Origin: an uncultured Bacteriovoracaceae bacterium
Lineage (GTDB): Bacteria; Bdellovibrionota; Bacteriovoracia; Bacteriovoracales; Bacteriovoracaceae
Assembly: GCA_937931205.1 (NCBI GenBank)
Contig: CALHBF010000003.1
Coordinates: 1-32,457, forward strand
DNA length: 32,457 nt
Reading direction: 5' to 3'
The position numbers and the translations under genes are program-made. The notes beneath the pieces were generated by a model. It was not told the origin of the DNA and did not search any database. It was given only the letters and a program-made list of their open reading frames with translations. Positions 15,470 to 22,477 of the stretch are shown piece by piece (within the stretch, counting starts at the first letter, position 1; each line of letters opens with the position of its first letter).

Positions 15470-15986
15470 TATCTACATGGATGGAGTTATTATTAATTTC
15501 GGTTTTTCTTCCAAAGAAGAAAAAAAGAAATTACTCCATGCCCATCCAGATAAATCTATTTATATGGATTTAACTTGCTACAACCCTACTGAATTTTATC
15601 AAGAGTTCCCTAATCTCAAGGGAATTTTCAGCGCTCTGTTTGCTGATGAATCAAAGCGCATTGAAATTCACTTCAAAGAAGAAAATCAAGTAGTCCTTGA
15701 TCATCTTGTTGAACTTGGATTTAAACCTATTAAAACAACATTCACTTCATGTGGATTTATCTTTCCTCGCACCATCTCACAGATTATCAATGAGGCCTAC
15801 TATGCTTTAGAAGAAGGCGTGGCCACCAAAGAAGATATTAACCGTGCGATGAAATTCGGTGTGAATTACCCGAAAGGCCCGTTTGAATGGAGTGAAGGGA
15901 AAGAAGAGTATGTAAAAACACTTCTGCTAGAACTTCTCGCCCTTACTAATGATGAAAGATACAAACCTAATAAGGCCCTTTTATGA
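15462..15986 (+). CDS. C-terminal domain of PaaH as a separate protein
   Basis: 174 aa. Residues ~100-174 match the second 3-hydroxyacyl-CoA dehydrogenase C-terminal domain of PaaH: FPRTISQIINEAYYALEEGV, then NRAMKFGVNYPKGPFEW and DERYKPNKALL. Residues 1-~100 look like the degenerate linker region of PaaH. Together with the preceding 287-aa protein the total (461) is close to intact PaaH. The ATG lies inside the end of the previous gene (ATGAATAA, 8-nt overlap, +1 frame change) with AGAGGA ~9 nt upstream. That makes independent initiation plausible, and the body shows no other damage. It is probably a fission product that still pairs with the upstream half; a recent frameshift is the alternative. 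Confidence 0.82.
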   Translation: MNNIYMDGVIINFGFSSKEEKKKLLHAHPDKSIYMDLTCYNPTEFYQEFPNLKGIFSALFADESKRIEIHFKEENQVVLDHLVELGFKPIKTTFTSCGFIFPRTISQIINEAYYALEEGVATKEDINRAMKFGVNYPKGPFEWSEGKEEYVKTLLLELLALTNDERYKPNKALL

Positions 15987-17182
15987 AAAACGTTTATATT
16001 GCTTTTGCTAAGCGAACACCGGTAGGAAGCTTTGGCGGAAAACTTTCAAGTTTTCGTGCTGACGATCTTCTAGGTGAAATAATGAAAGCTCATGCCGAAT
16101 GGGCGAAATTCCCTCTGACAGAAATTGATGACGTGATTATCGGTTGTGCCAATCAGGCCGGTGAAGATAATCGAAATGTGGCCCGTATGGGTCTCATTCT
16201 TGCGGACTATCCTTATGAGGTTCCAGCAACAACAATCAATCGTCTTTGTGGGTCAAGCCTTGATGCTGTGATGGATGCATTTGCTCGTATTCAGGCAGGA
16301 TTTGGTGACTGTTTCTTAGCTGGTGGAGTTGAATCCATGAGCCGTGCTCCTTATGTGATGAGTAAGGCCACAGGGGCTTTTGGTAGAGAGCAGAAAATGT
16401 GGGACACCTCTATTGGATGGCGTTTTGAAAATCCCAAGATGGCCGAAAAATTTCCTCTTATCTCAATGGGACAAACGGCAGAAGAAGTTCGTCGCAAGCA
16501 CAATCTTGCACGAGCTGATCAGGATGCTTGGGCCTTCTCTTCACACCAAAAAGCAGTCAAAGCTCAAAATGCAGGTCTCTTTAATGATGAGATTCATTCT
16601 TTGAAACTTGTTACTAAAAAAGGAACTGAGGTCATCTCTCAAGATGAGGGTCCTCGTCCTGACTCTACACTTGAGAAGCTCGCAACTCTGAAAGCGGCCT
16701 TTGAAAAAGATGGTACAGTGACTGCTGGTAACAGTTCATCAATTAACGATGGTGCCAGTCTTGTGATGATCTGCTCAGAAGAGTTTCTTAAGCGCCATAA
16801 TTTAAAACCACTTGCTCGTATCTTTGGCGGTGCTGTTTCAGGTCTTCATCCCAATGTAATGGGCCTAGGTCCGGTTAGTGCTACGGAGAAACTTCTTAAA
16901 CGCGCTCAACTTAAAAAAAGTGATATCGATATTTTCGAACTTAATGAAGCATTTGCGGCACAAGTTTTAGGATGTATCAGAGAGCTGGAAATTAATCCTG
17001 AAATTATCAATCCTCAAGGTGGCTCAATTGCTATTGGTCACCCTCTTGGCGCTTCAGGAACAAGAATCTTATCAACTCTTGTTCATCAAATGCAGCGAAA
17101 CCCAAAATTAAAAAATGGGGTTGCGACAATGTGTATTGGCGTTGGACAGGGTATTGCTCTTGGAGTTGAAAACTGCTCATGA
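15983..17182 (+). CDS. paaJ: Beta-ketoadipyl-CoA thiolase, PaaJ/PcaF-like
   Basis: 399-aa thiolase. It cleaves 3-oxoadipyl-CoA (and 3-oxo-5,6-dehydrosuberyl-CoA) to acetyl-CoA plus a shortened acyl-CoA, ending the aerobic phenylacetate route. Diagnostic features are CANQAGEDNRNVARMGL, the nucleophile in INRLCGSSLDAV (~C90), GGVESMSRAPYVM, SIGWRFENPKM, FELNEAFAAQ, GGSIAIGHPLGASGTR and the second catalytic Cys in MCIGVGQGIAL. The QAGEDNRN and GWRF signatures separate PaaJ/PcaF from acetoacetyl-CoA thiolases. It overlaps both neighbours by 4 nt. Confidence 0.93.
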   Translation: MKNVYIAFAKRTPVGSFGGKLSSFRADDLLGEIMKAHAEWAKFPLTEIDDVIIGCANQAGEDNRNVARMGLILADYPYEVPATTINRLCGSSLDAVMDAFARIQAGFGDCFLAGGVESMSRAPYVMSKATGAFGREQKMWDTSIGWRFENPKMAEKFPLISMGQTAEEVRRKHNLARADQDAWAFSSHQKAVKAQNAGLFNDEIHSLKLVTKKGTEVISQDEGPRPDSTLEKLATLKAAFEKDGTVTAGNSSSINDGASLVMICSEEFLKRHNLKPLARIFGGAVSGLHPNVMGLGPVSATEKLLKRAQLKKSDIDIFELNEAFAAQVLGCIRELEINPEIINPQGGSIAIGHPLGASGTRILSTLVHQMQRNPKLKNGVATMCIGVGQGIALGVENCS

Positions 17183-17529
17183 AAAAAATATTTTTGACCT
17201 TACTACTAACCATGATGACTGCCTCCAGCTGGGCCTGCCTGCTGGTGAAAGGTGAAGTACATATTGATAAGGACAAGCTCAAGATCCATCACAAATTTGA
17301 TGTTGATCAGACTTATCCTTATCGAACTGAGAATCATCTGGTTCATCTCAAAGTATTAAGTCAAAAAGAAGCTAATAAGAATATTATGGTAGTCACTGTT
17401 CGAAATCCCAAAACATTTACCACTTTAGGAGAACTCATCATTAAGCTTGAGGAGAATAAAGAAGTAAAATCGAGCATGACTACTCCAGATCGAGTCATCA
17501 CAACTCAGTTCACTCTGAAGCACATCTAA
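17179..17529 (+). CDS. Small exported protein inside the paa operon
   Basis: 116 aa. Residues 1-19 are a clear Sec signal peptide (MKKIFLTLLLTMMTASSWA), followed by a cysteine. The -3 to +1 residues SWAC are a poor lipobox, so periplasmic export is likelier than lipidation. The mature part (~97 aa) is lysine-rich and appears mainly beta-strand; I recognise no domain. It overlaps paaJ by 4 nt and sits 11 nt before the aldehyde dehydrogenase, so it is in the same transcript. It is the only exported product among cytoplasmic catabolic enzymes. Function unknown. Confidence 0.85.
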   Translation: MKKIFLTLLLTMMTASSWACLLVKGEVHIDKDKLKIHHKFDVDQTYPYRTENHLVHLKVLSQKEANKNIMVVTVRNPKTFTTLGELIIKLEENKEVKSSMTTPDRVITTQFTLKHI

Positions 17530-17540
17530 GGATCAATCCC

Positions 17541-19025
17541 ATGAGAGAAGTAAAACTATTTGTTAATGGTGAATTTTTAACGACCAATAACTCAGTCCCC
17601 TCTCTCAATCCGGCCACCGGTGAAAAAATCGCGACAGTCTATCTTCCTGACTCTCATCTGGTGGATACCGCCTTTGATGCTGCTCATGAGGCTTTTTACA
17701 ATGGCCCATGGAAAAACTTTGATAAGATGCAAAGAGCTGAGATTCTAGAGAAGATTTCTGAAAAGATTAAAGAAAGAAAAAATGAACTGATCGAATGGGA
17801 AATGAAAGACTCCGGCTCAGTGATGAGAAAAGCAAAGTCCGATATTCATAATGCTGCTTCATACTTTAAAGTTCTTGCCCTTCAATTAAAGAATTTTAAT
17901 TTTGAAGAAAAAGATGAGTCTGCTTCTAAAGTCGGTTTCTCTCACAACTATCGCAACTTCCTTCCTGTAGGAGTTTGTGCTCAGATCATCCCTTGGAACT
18001 TTCCTTTGGTAATGGCCGCTTGGAAAATTGGTCCAATCATTGCTTCAGGATGTACCACGGTATTAAAAACGGCTCTTGAAACTCCTATCACTGCTTCTAT
18101 TCTTGCTGAAATTCTCCACGATGCAGGTCTTCCGAAAGGTGTTGTCAATATCATCACCGGAGATGCAGACATTGGAGAAATGCTCACGAATCATTCCAAA
18201 GTTAAAAAAGTTGCTTTCACTGGCTCAACAGCAGTTGGAAGAAAAATTATGGAGAAAGCATCGAAGAGACTTCAGAATATCTCGCTGGAACTTGGTGGAA
18301 AATCTGCAAATATCATTTTGAAAGATGCTGATCTTGATATTGCTGTTGATGGTGCTCTGTATGCCTTTCTTTATCACCAAGGTCAGGCCTGTGATTCAGG
18401 TACGAGACTTCTCATTGATCAATCAATCTATAAAGAATTTACTACTCGCCTAGTGGCGCGAATTAAAGATATTAAAATTGGTCTTCCAGAAGATGCCAAT
18501 GTCGGTTTTGGCCCTGTGATTAATGCCAAACAATCACAGACAATTATGGGCTATATCAAAAAAGCTCAGGATGAGGGCGGCAAAATTCTTTATGGTGGAA
18601 AGAAACTAGACTTTGCTCCCTTTGATAAGGGTGAGTTCATTGAACCGACTCTTATTGAAGTTAATAAAGACAATATTATTTTTAAAGAAGAAATTTTCGG
18701 ACCTGTACTGGCCATCACTCCCTTTGCGACAGAAGAAGAAGCTGTTGCTCTTGCCAATGACTCTATCTATGGATTGGCAGGGGCCGTATGGTCAAAAGAT
18801 ACAAATCACGCTCGCAAAGTGGCTTCACTTCTTGAAGCTGGGACCGTTTGGATTAATGAGTATCACTTACTTAATCCAGGAATGCCTTTTGGTGGTTTCA
18901 AACAATCTGGAATTGGCAGAGAGATGGGAGTTGAAGGGATTCGAGCTTACTTAGAAGTTCAGCATCTTTGGATTTCTGATTGCACTGATAGAGGTAAGAA
19001 AGTTTGGTTTGATGCTTTATTTTAA
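17541..19025 (+). CDS. NAD(P)-dependent aldehyde dehydrogenase
   Basis: 494-aa ALDH-superfamily enzyme oxidising an aldehyde to the acid. The cofactor site is PWNFPLVMAAWKIGP and FTGSTAVGRKI, the general base is E250 (LELGGKSAN), and the nucleophile is C284 (HQGQACDSGTR). The C-terminal motifs EEIFGPVLAITPF and PFGGFKQSGIGREMG are normal. AAGGAT lies 8 nt before the ATG. As the last gene of the paa operon it could oxidise phenylacetaldehyde. It could also replace the dehydrogenase half of PaaZ, acting on the semialdehyde formed on ring opening. It has no MaoC-type hydratase domain, so it is not PaaZ itself. The substrate cannot be read from sequence. Its stop overlaps the converging small gene by 4 nt. 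Confidence 0.9.
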   Translation: MREVKLFVNGEFLTTNNSVPSLNPATGEKIATVYLPDSHLVDTAFDAAHEAFYNGPWKNFDKMQRAEILEKISEKIKERKNELIEWEMKDSGSVMRKAKSDIHNAASYFKVLALQLKNFNFEEKDESASKVGFSHNYRNFLPVGVCAQIIPWNFPLVMAAWKIGPIIASGCTTVLKTALETPITASILAEILHDAGLPKGVVNIITGDADIGEMLTNHSKVKKVAFTGSTAVGRKIMEKASKRLQNISLELGGKSANIILKDADLDIAVDGALYAFLYHQGQACDSGTRLLIDQSIYKEFTTRLVARIKDIKIGLPEDANVGFGPVINAKQSQTIMGYIKKAQDEGGKILYGGKKLDFAPFDKGEFIEPTLIEVNKDNIIFKEEIFGPVLAITPFATEEEAVALANDSIYGLAGAVWSKDTNHARKVASLLEAGTVWINEYHLLNPGMPFGGFKQSGIGREMGVEGIRAYLEVQHLWISDCTDRGKKVWFDALF

Positions 19026-19231
19026 GCGGCATCTTCTTTTTCAACTTTTTTAATAAATACTAACTCTTCTTCAATCTTTTTTTTGATCATTTCAGCATTA
19101 AGCTGCTGACCTTCTTCAAGATCAAAAATCATGTTTGAAAAAAAAGTTGTTAAATACTTTCGGGCCTTGCTAGCACCAATTTTCTTAGTAGCTTCATCAT
19201 AAATTTCTTTCAAAGACTCTTCTGTTGTCAT
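19022..19231 (-). CDS. Small PCP-reductase-like or unknown helical protein (69 aa)
   Basis: 69 aa, highly charged and mostly helical (EESLKEIYDEATKKIGASKA then LEEGQQLNAEMIKKKIEEEL). It is soluble with no signal. I chose the ATG at 19231, because AGGAG lies 4 nt upstream; an upstream in-frame ATG at 19252 has no ribosome-binding site. It follows a 48-aa gene by 27 nt on the same strand. Any resemblance to the small helical PCP-reductase domain is too weak to rely on. Function unknown. Confidence 0.75.
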   Translation of the reverse strand: MTTEESLKEIYDEATKKIGASKARKYLTTFFSNMIFDLEEGQQLNAEMIKKKIEEELVFIKKVEKEDAA

Positions 19232-19258
19232 AATGAATTCTCCTAAATACATATCGGC

Positions 19259-19405
19259 TTAGTTAATCTTATCCCTTAGTAATACTAAATCATCTTTCAA
19301 CCAACGCAACTCAGACAATTTATACAAATCCAAACTTTTCTTAGCTAATTCTATTTCTCTATTTAGTTCTTGAATCCATTTAGTGATTAATAAATGTCTC
19401 ATCAT
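19259..19405 (-). CDS. Very small protein (48 aa)
   Basis: 48-aa reading frame starting ATGATGAGA on the minus strand. The product is helical and amphipathic, with WIQELNREIELAKKSLDLYK followed by an L/K/D-rich tail, so a short coiled-coil is possible. A weak GAG-type ribosome-binding site lies ~4 nt upstream. It is followed after 27 nt by the 69-aa gene with a good site, and both lie downstream of the flagellin terminator. That arrangement suggests a two-gene unit of small regulators or adaptors. No family recognised. Confidence 0.55.
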   Translation of the reverse strand: MMRHLLITKWIQELNREIELAKKSLDLYKLSELRWLKDDLVLLRDKIN

Positions 19406-19512
19406 GTCACTCTTATTTCATATATTGGAGTTCTATATCCCTAAATTTTAATGGAGCGACTGGAAATAATGTATTAATTAAAAATCTTTGCAGAAGCGAA
19501 ATAATTTAAAAC

Positions 19513-19540
19513 AAAAAAAAGGGACCCTTTCGGGTCCCTT
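19513..19540 (-). terminator. Intrinsic terminator of the flagellin gene
   Basis: On the minus strand AAGGGACCC, a 4-nt loop and GGGTCCCTT are followed by eight T (plus-strand A run 19513-19520). It lies 24 nt after the flagellin stop. Confidence 0.93.
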
Positions 19541-19564
19541 CACTTTAAGTAGGAGAGAGAGAAA

Positions 19565-20398
19565 TTAACCAATGAGTTTTAGAGCATTTTGTCCAGACAT
19601 GTTCGCCTGAGCAAGAACCGAAGTACCAGCTGAGTTAAGAATATCATTCTTAGCTTTTGTAGCAGTTGCATCAGCATAGTCAACGTCACGGATACGAGAG
19701 TTAGCAGCTGATAAGTTCTCAACACTAACTTGTAAGTTGTTAGATGTTGATACTAGTCTGTTTTGGATCGCACCTAGGAACGCTCTTTGACCAGACACAG
19801 TTTCAATCGCTTTATCAAGAGATGCTAATGATTCTTGTGATCCAGTTTTAGTAGATACATCAAGCTCAGAAACATTTAGTCCTTCTAGACCAGCATTTAC
19901 GCGGCCAGCATCGTATGTAATTCTATCTTGGAAAGCATCATTGTTGATACCAACCTGGAAATCATATTGACCGCCAGAACCATCAAGAAGCTTTTTACCG
20001 TTAAACTCTGTCACTTGAGAGATACGATCTAGCTCAAGTTTAAGGTTTTGGTACTCCATATTTGTCATATCTCTTTCAACGTCACCAACAGTATCAGAAG
20101 CAGTTTGGATAGCAAGCTCTCTCATACGAGTTAGGATTGAAGAAACTTCGTTTAGACCACCTTCAGCGATTTGTACCATCGAGATACCATCGTTAGCGTT
20201 ACGGTCTGCTTGTTTCATTGAACGAATACCAGATTTCATTTTTTCAGAGATTGCTAATCCAGCAGCATCGTCTGCAGCTTTAGTGATACGAGTACCACTT
20301 GATAGTTTTGCTAGATTGCCTTCTGATTCGCGAGCATTCACCGAAAGTGAACGTTGAGCAGCTAGTGAAGAAACGTTTGTGTTAATACGGAAACCCAT
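19565..20398 (-). CDS. fliC: Flagellin
   Basis: 277-aa filament subunit exported by the flagellar type III apparatus. It has the canonical N-terminal D0/D1 (MGFRINTNVSSLAAQRSL, LSSGTRITKAADDAAGLAIS, NDGISMVQIAEGGLNEVSSI) and C-terminal D1/D0 (LGAIQNRLVSTSNNL, SANSRIRDVDYADATA, NILNSAGTSVLAQANMSGQNALKLIG). The variable middle is very short, so this is a D0/D1-only flagellin without surface D2/D3 domains. AAGGAGG sits 6 nt before the ATG. A sigma28-like promoter and a ~120-nt structured leader lie upstream and a strong terminator downstream, so it is monocistronic and highly expressed. Confidence 0.97.
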   Translation of the reverse strand: MGFRINTNVSSLAAQRSLSVNARESEGNLAKLSSGTRITKAADDAAGLAISEKMKSGIRSMKQADRNANDGISMVQIAEGGLNEVSSILTRMRELAIQTASDTVGDVERDMTNMEYQNLKLELDRISQVTEFNGKKLLDGSGGQYDFQVGINNDAFQDRITYDAGRVNAGLEGLNVSELDVSTKTGSQESLASLDKAIETVSGQRAFLGAIQNRLVSTSNNLQVSVENLSAANSRIRDVDYADATATKAKNDILNSAGTSVLAQANMSGQNALKLIG

Positions 20399-20404
20399 TA
20401 AAAT

Positions 20405-20440
20405 CCTCCTTGGTTAATTCTCTCATCACATCCTTGATGA
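20405..20440 (-). promoter_or_regulatory. Possible CsrA-binding leader of flagellin (hairpin plus Shine-Dalgarno)
   Basis: In the mRNA leader a 6-bp stem (TCATCA with TGATGA, 20440-20423) presents the hexaloop AGGATG. Its context CAAGGATGT matches the core of the CsrA SELEX consensus RUACARGGAUGU. A second AAGGA occurs in the Shine-Dalgarno sequence AAGGAGG (20411-20405), 11 nt downstream of the hairpin. Two GGA sites, one looped and one on the ribosome-binding site, is the arrangement known for CsrA on the Bacillus hag leader. Prediction only. Confidence 0.4.
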
Positions 20441-20526
20441 TCAGTTCCCAACCTTGAGAGACTTGATAAGCTTCCTGCTTAAAGTGTTTTTTTCTCTTTG
20501 TTTGGCTTAAGTGCCAGACAAACAGC

Positions 20527-20553
20527 TTTTCGGTGAAGCTTTTGGAAACTTAA
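20527..20553 (-). promoter_or_regulatory. Sigma28-like promoter of flagellin
   Basis: On the minus strand, TTAA (20553-20550), 15 nt, then ACCGAAAA (20534-20527). This is 3/4 and 6/8 matches to TAAA-N15-GCCGATAA. Transcription would begin near 20520, leaving a ~120-nt leader. Confidence 0.55.
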
Positions 20554-20650
20554 GGGGGCATTGCGTTTTTTTTTCAACTTTTCACTGGAGCAATTTCATC
20601 CACTTTTCTATCTTATTGATTCCCCTCGAATAATTCATTAAAATGAGTGC

Positions 20651-21001
20651 ATGAAACAACTCCCTTCAATCCTTATTTTTCACTCCAATGATCAATTTCG
20701 CTCCATGCTTAAGGACATGTTGATCAAGCATGGATACTTTTATTTGCTAGATACTAGTGATGAGTCTGTGTTTTGGAGATTAAAAGAAAATAATAATGAA
20801 CAATTTATTCTCATAGAGAGTGATTTAGTTAGTCGTCGAGTGATTGAAGAATTCAAAAATAGAAAAAAATCTTTTCTCATTCTAGGACAAGTCGAAGAAA
20901 AGAAAACTCATGACCTAAGCACTCTCTTTGGAGTGGAATCGCTGATGAGCTTTCCTTTTCCTTCAGTTAAACTAAGTGAAAAGATATTGCAAAGATCTTA
21001 G
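20651..21001 (+). CDS. Pseudo-receiver (CheY-like) single-domain protein
   Basis: 116 aa with the size and strand order of a response-regulator receiver domain (ILIFHSNDQFRSMLKDMLIK, QFILIESDLVS, KSFLILGQ, LMSFPFPSVKLSEKIL). The first acidic pair is reduced to SND, and the phospho-acceptor position appears to be Glu or Ser in LIES. The conserved lysine before PF is serine (SFPFPS). Phosphotransfer is therefore unlikely; protein-protein signalling is more plausible. Only a weak GAG ribosome-binding site precedes the ATG. It is divergent from flagellin across ~250 nt and its stop overlaps the converging phosphoesterase gene by 4 nt. The family call is a judgement from pattern. Confidence 0.6.
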   Translation: MKQLPSILIFHSNDQFRSMLKDMLIKHGYFYLLDTSDESVFWRLKENNNEQFILIESDLVSRRVIEEFKNRKKSFLILGQVEEKKTHDLSTLFGVESLMSFPFPSVKLSEKILQRS

Positions 21002-22143
21002 TGGTATTCAGAGTAAGGAAGGCTGTTAATTCCCATCCAATGCTTTAAGTCCACTTCTACATTCTGATCAAACTCTTCCATCTCATACTCAGCTTTACGT
21101 ACAACAATCTTAGCAAACGTAAGAAGAGAACCTTGGTTCCACTGACCTAGATCAAGGTTAATCATTCTAGTCCATGTACCAGTGTTAATGAAAGTAGTTC
21201 CATCGCTATAGAGTCTTAAAGTAGGAGCATGAGTGTGGCCAACGATTAAAACTTTGGCATCAGTGTTTTTTTCAAAGAAGTGACGAGTAAGAGACTCATA
21301 GTCTTGAAACAATTCCAACTCTCGAAAGATATCTTCAAATACTTCAGACAATGATTTCTTCTGCATATAAAAATGCCAGAAGCGAACCATGATGAAGTAG
21401 TAGAAGTTTGAAAGCATGAAACGCAGAGTAAAGAAAGTATCAAAAATAATTCCATGAATGAGGAACTGCTTGATAGGACGAACTTCATTGATATAGCTGC
21501 GCTCTTGCTTATATTTATTAATGACATTGGTTACATAGTATGAACCCCAAGGCGGGATAAAATACTTCTCACCTGAGAGTGTTTCAATGATTGAGTTTTT
21601 AGGATCAAACTCATGTGCTCTCTCATATTGGTGACCATGCTGAATACAGACACCCTTGGCAGGAACATAGGTCGTAATATCATTGGACATTGTGATCTTG
21701 TCTTTATCGTCACCAAAATAACGGCAGAATTCTTCTTTCAAGGAATCAAAAACAAATTCTGCATCATGGTTACCAATAATATAAACAATCGTCTTCCCTT
21801 CTGCTTGCAGGAATCTCTTCATAGCACGCAAGACACCCTGATGAGCGCTCATGATCATACGAAGCTTCTCTAGAGCAGCTTTCTCACTCCAGAATTCATC
21901 GTCATAGAACTCCACATATGGCACGGCCAAGAAATCAAGAAAATCACCATTGATGACCAGTTCAACTTTAGTCTGAGCATAGTGGCCAGTTGAGAAGTAG
22001 GTCAGGAAATCAATCAGCTCATTATCATAATGAAAATCTTCAAGAAGATTTCTCTTCCCTTTGTACATCTTACCAGCACCTAAATGCAGGTCAGAAATCA
22101 CAAGAATGAGTTTTTCAATATTATCTTTGTGCTGGGATTTCAT
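20998..22143 (-). CDS. Calcineurin-like metallophosphoesterase
   Basis: 381-aa binuclear-metal phosphoesterase. All five motifs are present: SDLHLG (D18, H20), NGDFLD (G66, D67, D70), GNHD (124-127), HGH in the middle, and VGHTHAP near residue 300. The hydrophobic, aromatic-rich stretch around residues 225-258 (FDTFFTLRFMLSNFYYFIM) suggests membrane association, as in LpxH-like or UDP-sugar enzymes. The ATG at 22143 is preferred to an in-frame TTG at 22158. It overlaps the upstream secreted-protein gene by 23 nt and so lies in an operon with uvrB. Substrate unknown. Confidence 0.88.
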   Translation of the reverse strand: MKSQHKDNIEKLILVISDLHLGAGKMYKGKRNLLEDFHYDNELIDFLTYFSTGHYAQTKVELVINGDFLDFLAVPYVEFYDDEFWSEKAALEKLRMIMSAHQGVLRAMKRFLQAEGKTIVYIIGNHDAEFVFDSLKEEFCRYFGDDKDKITMSNDITTYVPAKGVCIQHGHQYERAHEFDPKNSIIETLSGEKYFIPPWGSYYVTNVINKYKQERSYINEVRPIKQFLIHGIIFDTFFTLRFMLSNFYYFIMVRFWHFYMQKKSLSEVFEDIFRELELFQDYESLTRHFFEKNTDAKVLIVGHTHAPTLRLYSDGTTFINTGTWTRMINLDLGQWNQGSLLTFAKIVVRKAEYEMEEFDQNVEVDLKHWMGINSLPYSEYH

Positions 22144-22477
22144 ACTGCTTCTTACCAAACTTTAATTCTACTTCTTGAAATGAGGGACTAACGGGAACAA
22201 AGAAAATAGGTTTTGATGTCTTATTTTCAATTTCAACAGTTTCAGATCGACCTGAGTTTATCCGAACAAACTTAACAACGTCATCCCCTACTACTAATTT
22301 TGCTACTTGATCAGTTAAAGACTGGTTCTCAATAATGACTGAAAAGATCTTTAAGACTTTATCAGGAGACTGAACACTGATTCCCTTATCTGTTAATTTC
22401 AAAATGAACGCAGGTGTCCCTGCGGCAAATGACCACATGGTGCAAAAGAGCGAAACAATAAGGAAGGTCAATTTCAC
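22121..22477 (-). CDS. Small exported protein between uvrB and the phosphoesterase
   Basis: 118 aa. Residues 1-~19 are a Sec signal peptide ([20 protein letters not shown]). The mature ~100 aa appear mainly beta-strand ([20 protein letters not shown] ... [16 protein letters not shown]), perhaps a single immunoglobulin-like or chaperone-like domain. It starts with GTG overlapping the uvrB stop (GTGA), with AAGG 8 nt upstream, so it is translated by coupling to uvrB. No family recognised. Confidence 0.82.
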   Translation of the reverse strand: MKLTFLIVSLFCTMWSFAAGTPAFILKLTDKGISVQSPDKVLKIFSVIIENQSLTDQVAKLVVGDDVVKFVRINSGRSETVEIENKTSKPIFFVPVSPSFQEVELKFGKKQYEIPAQR

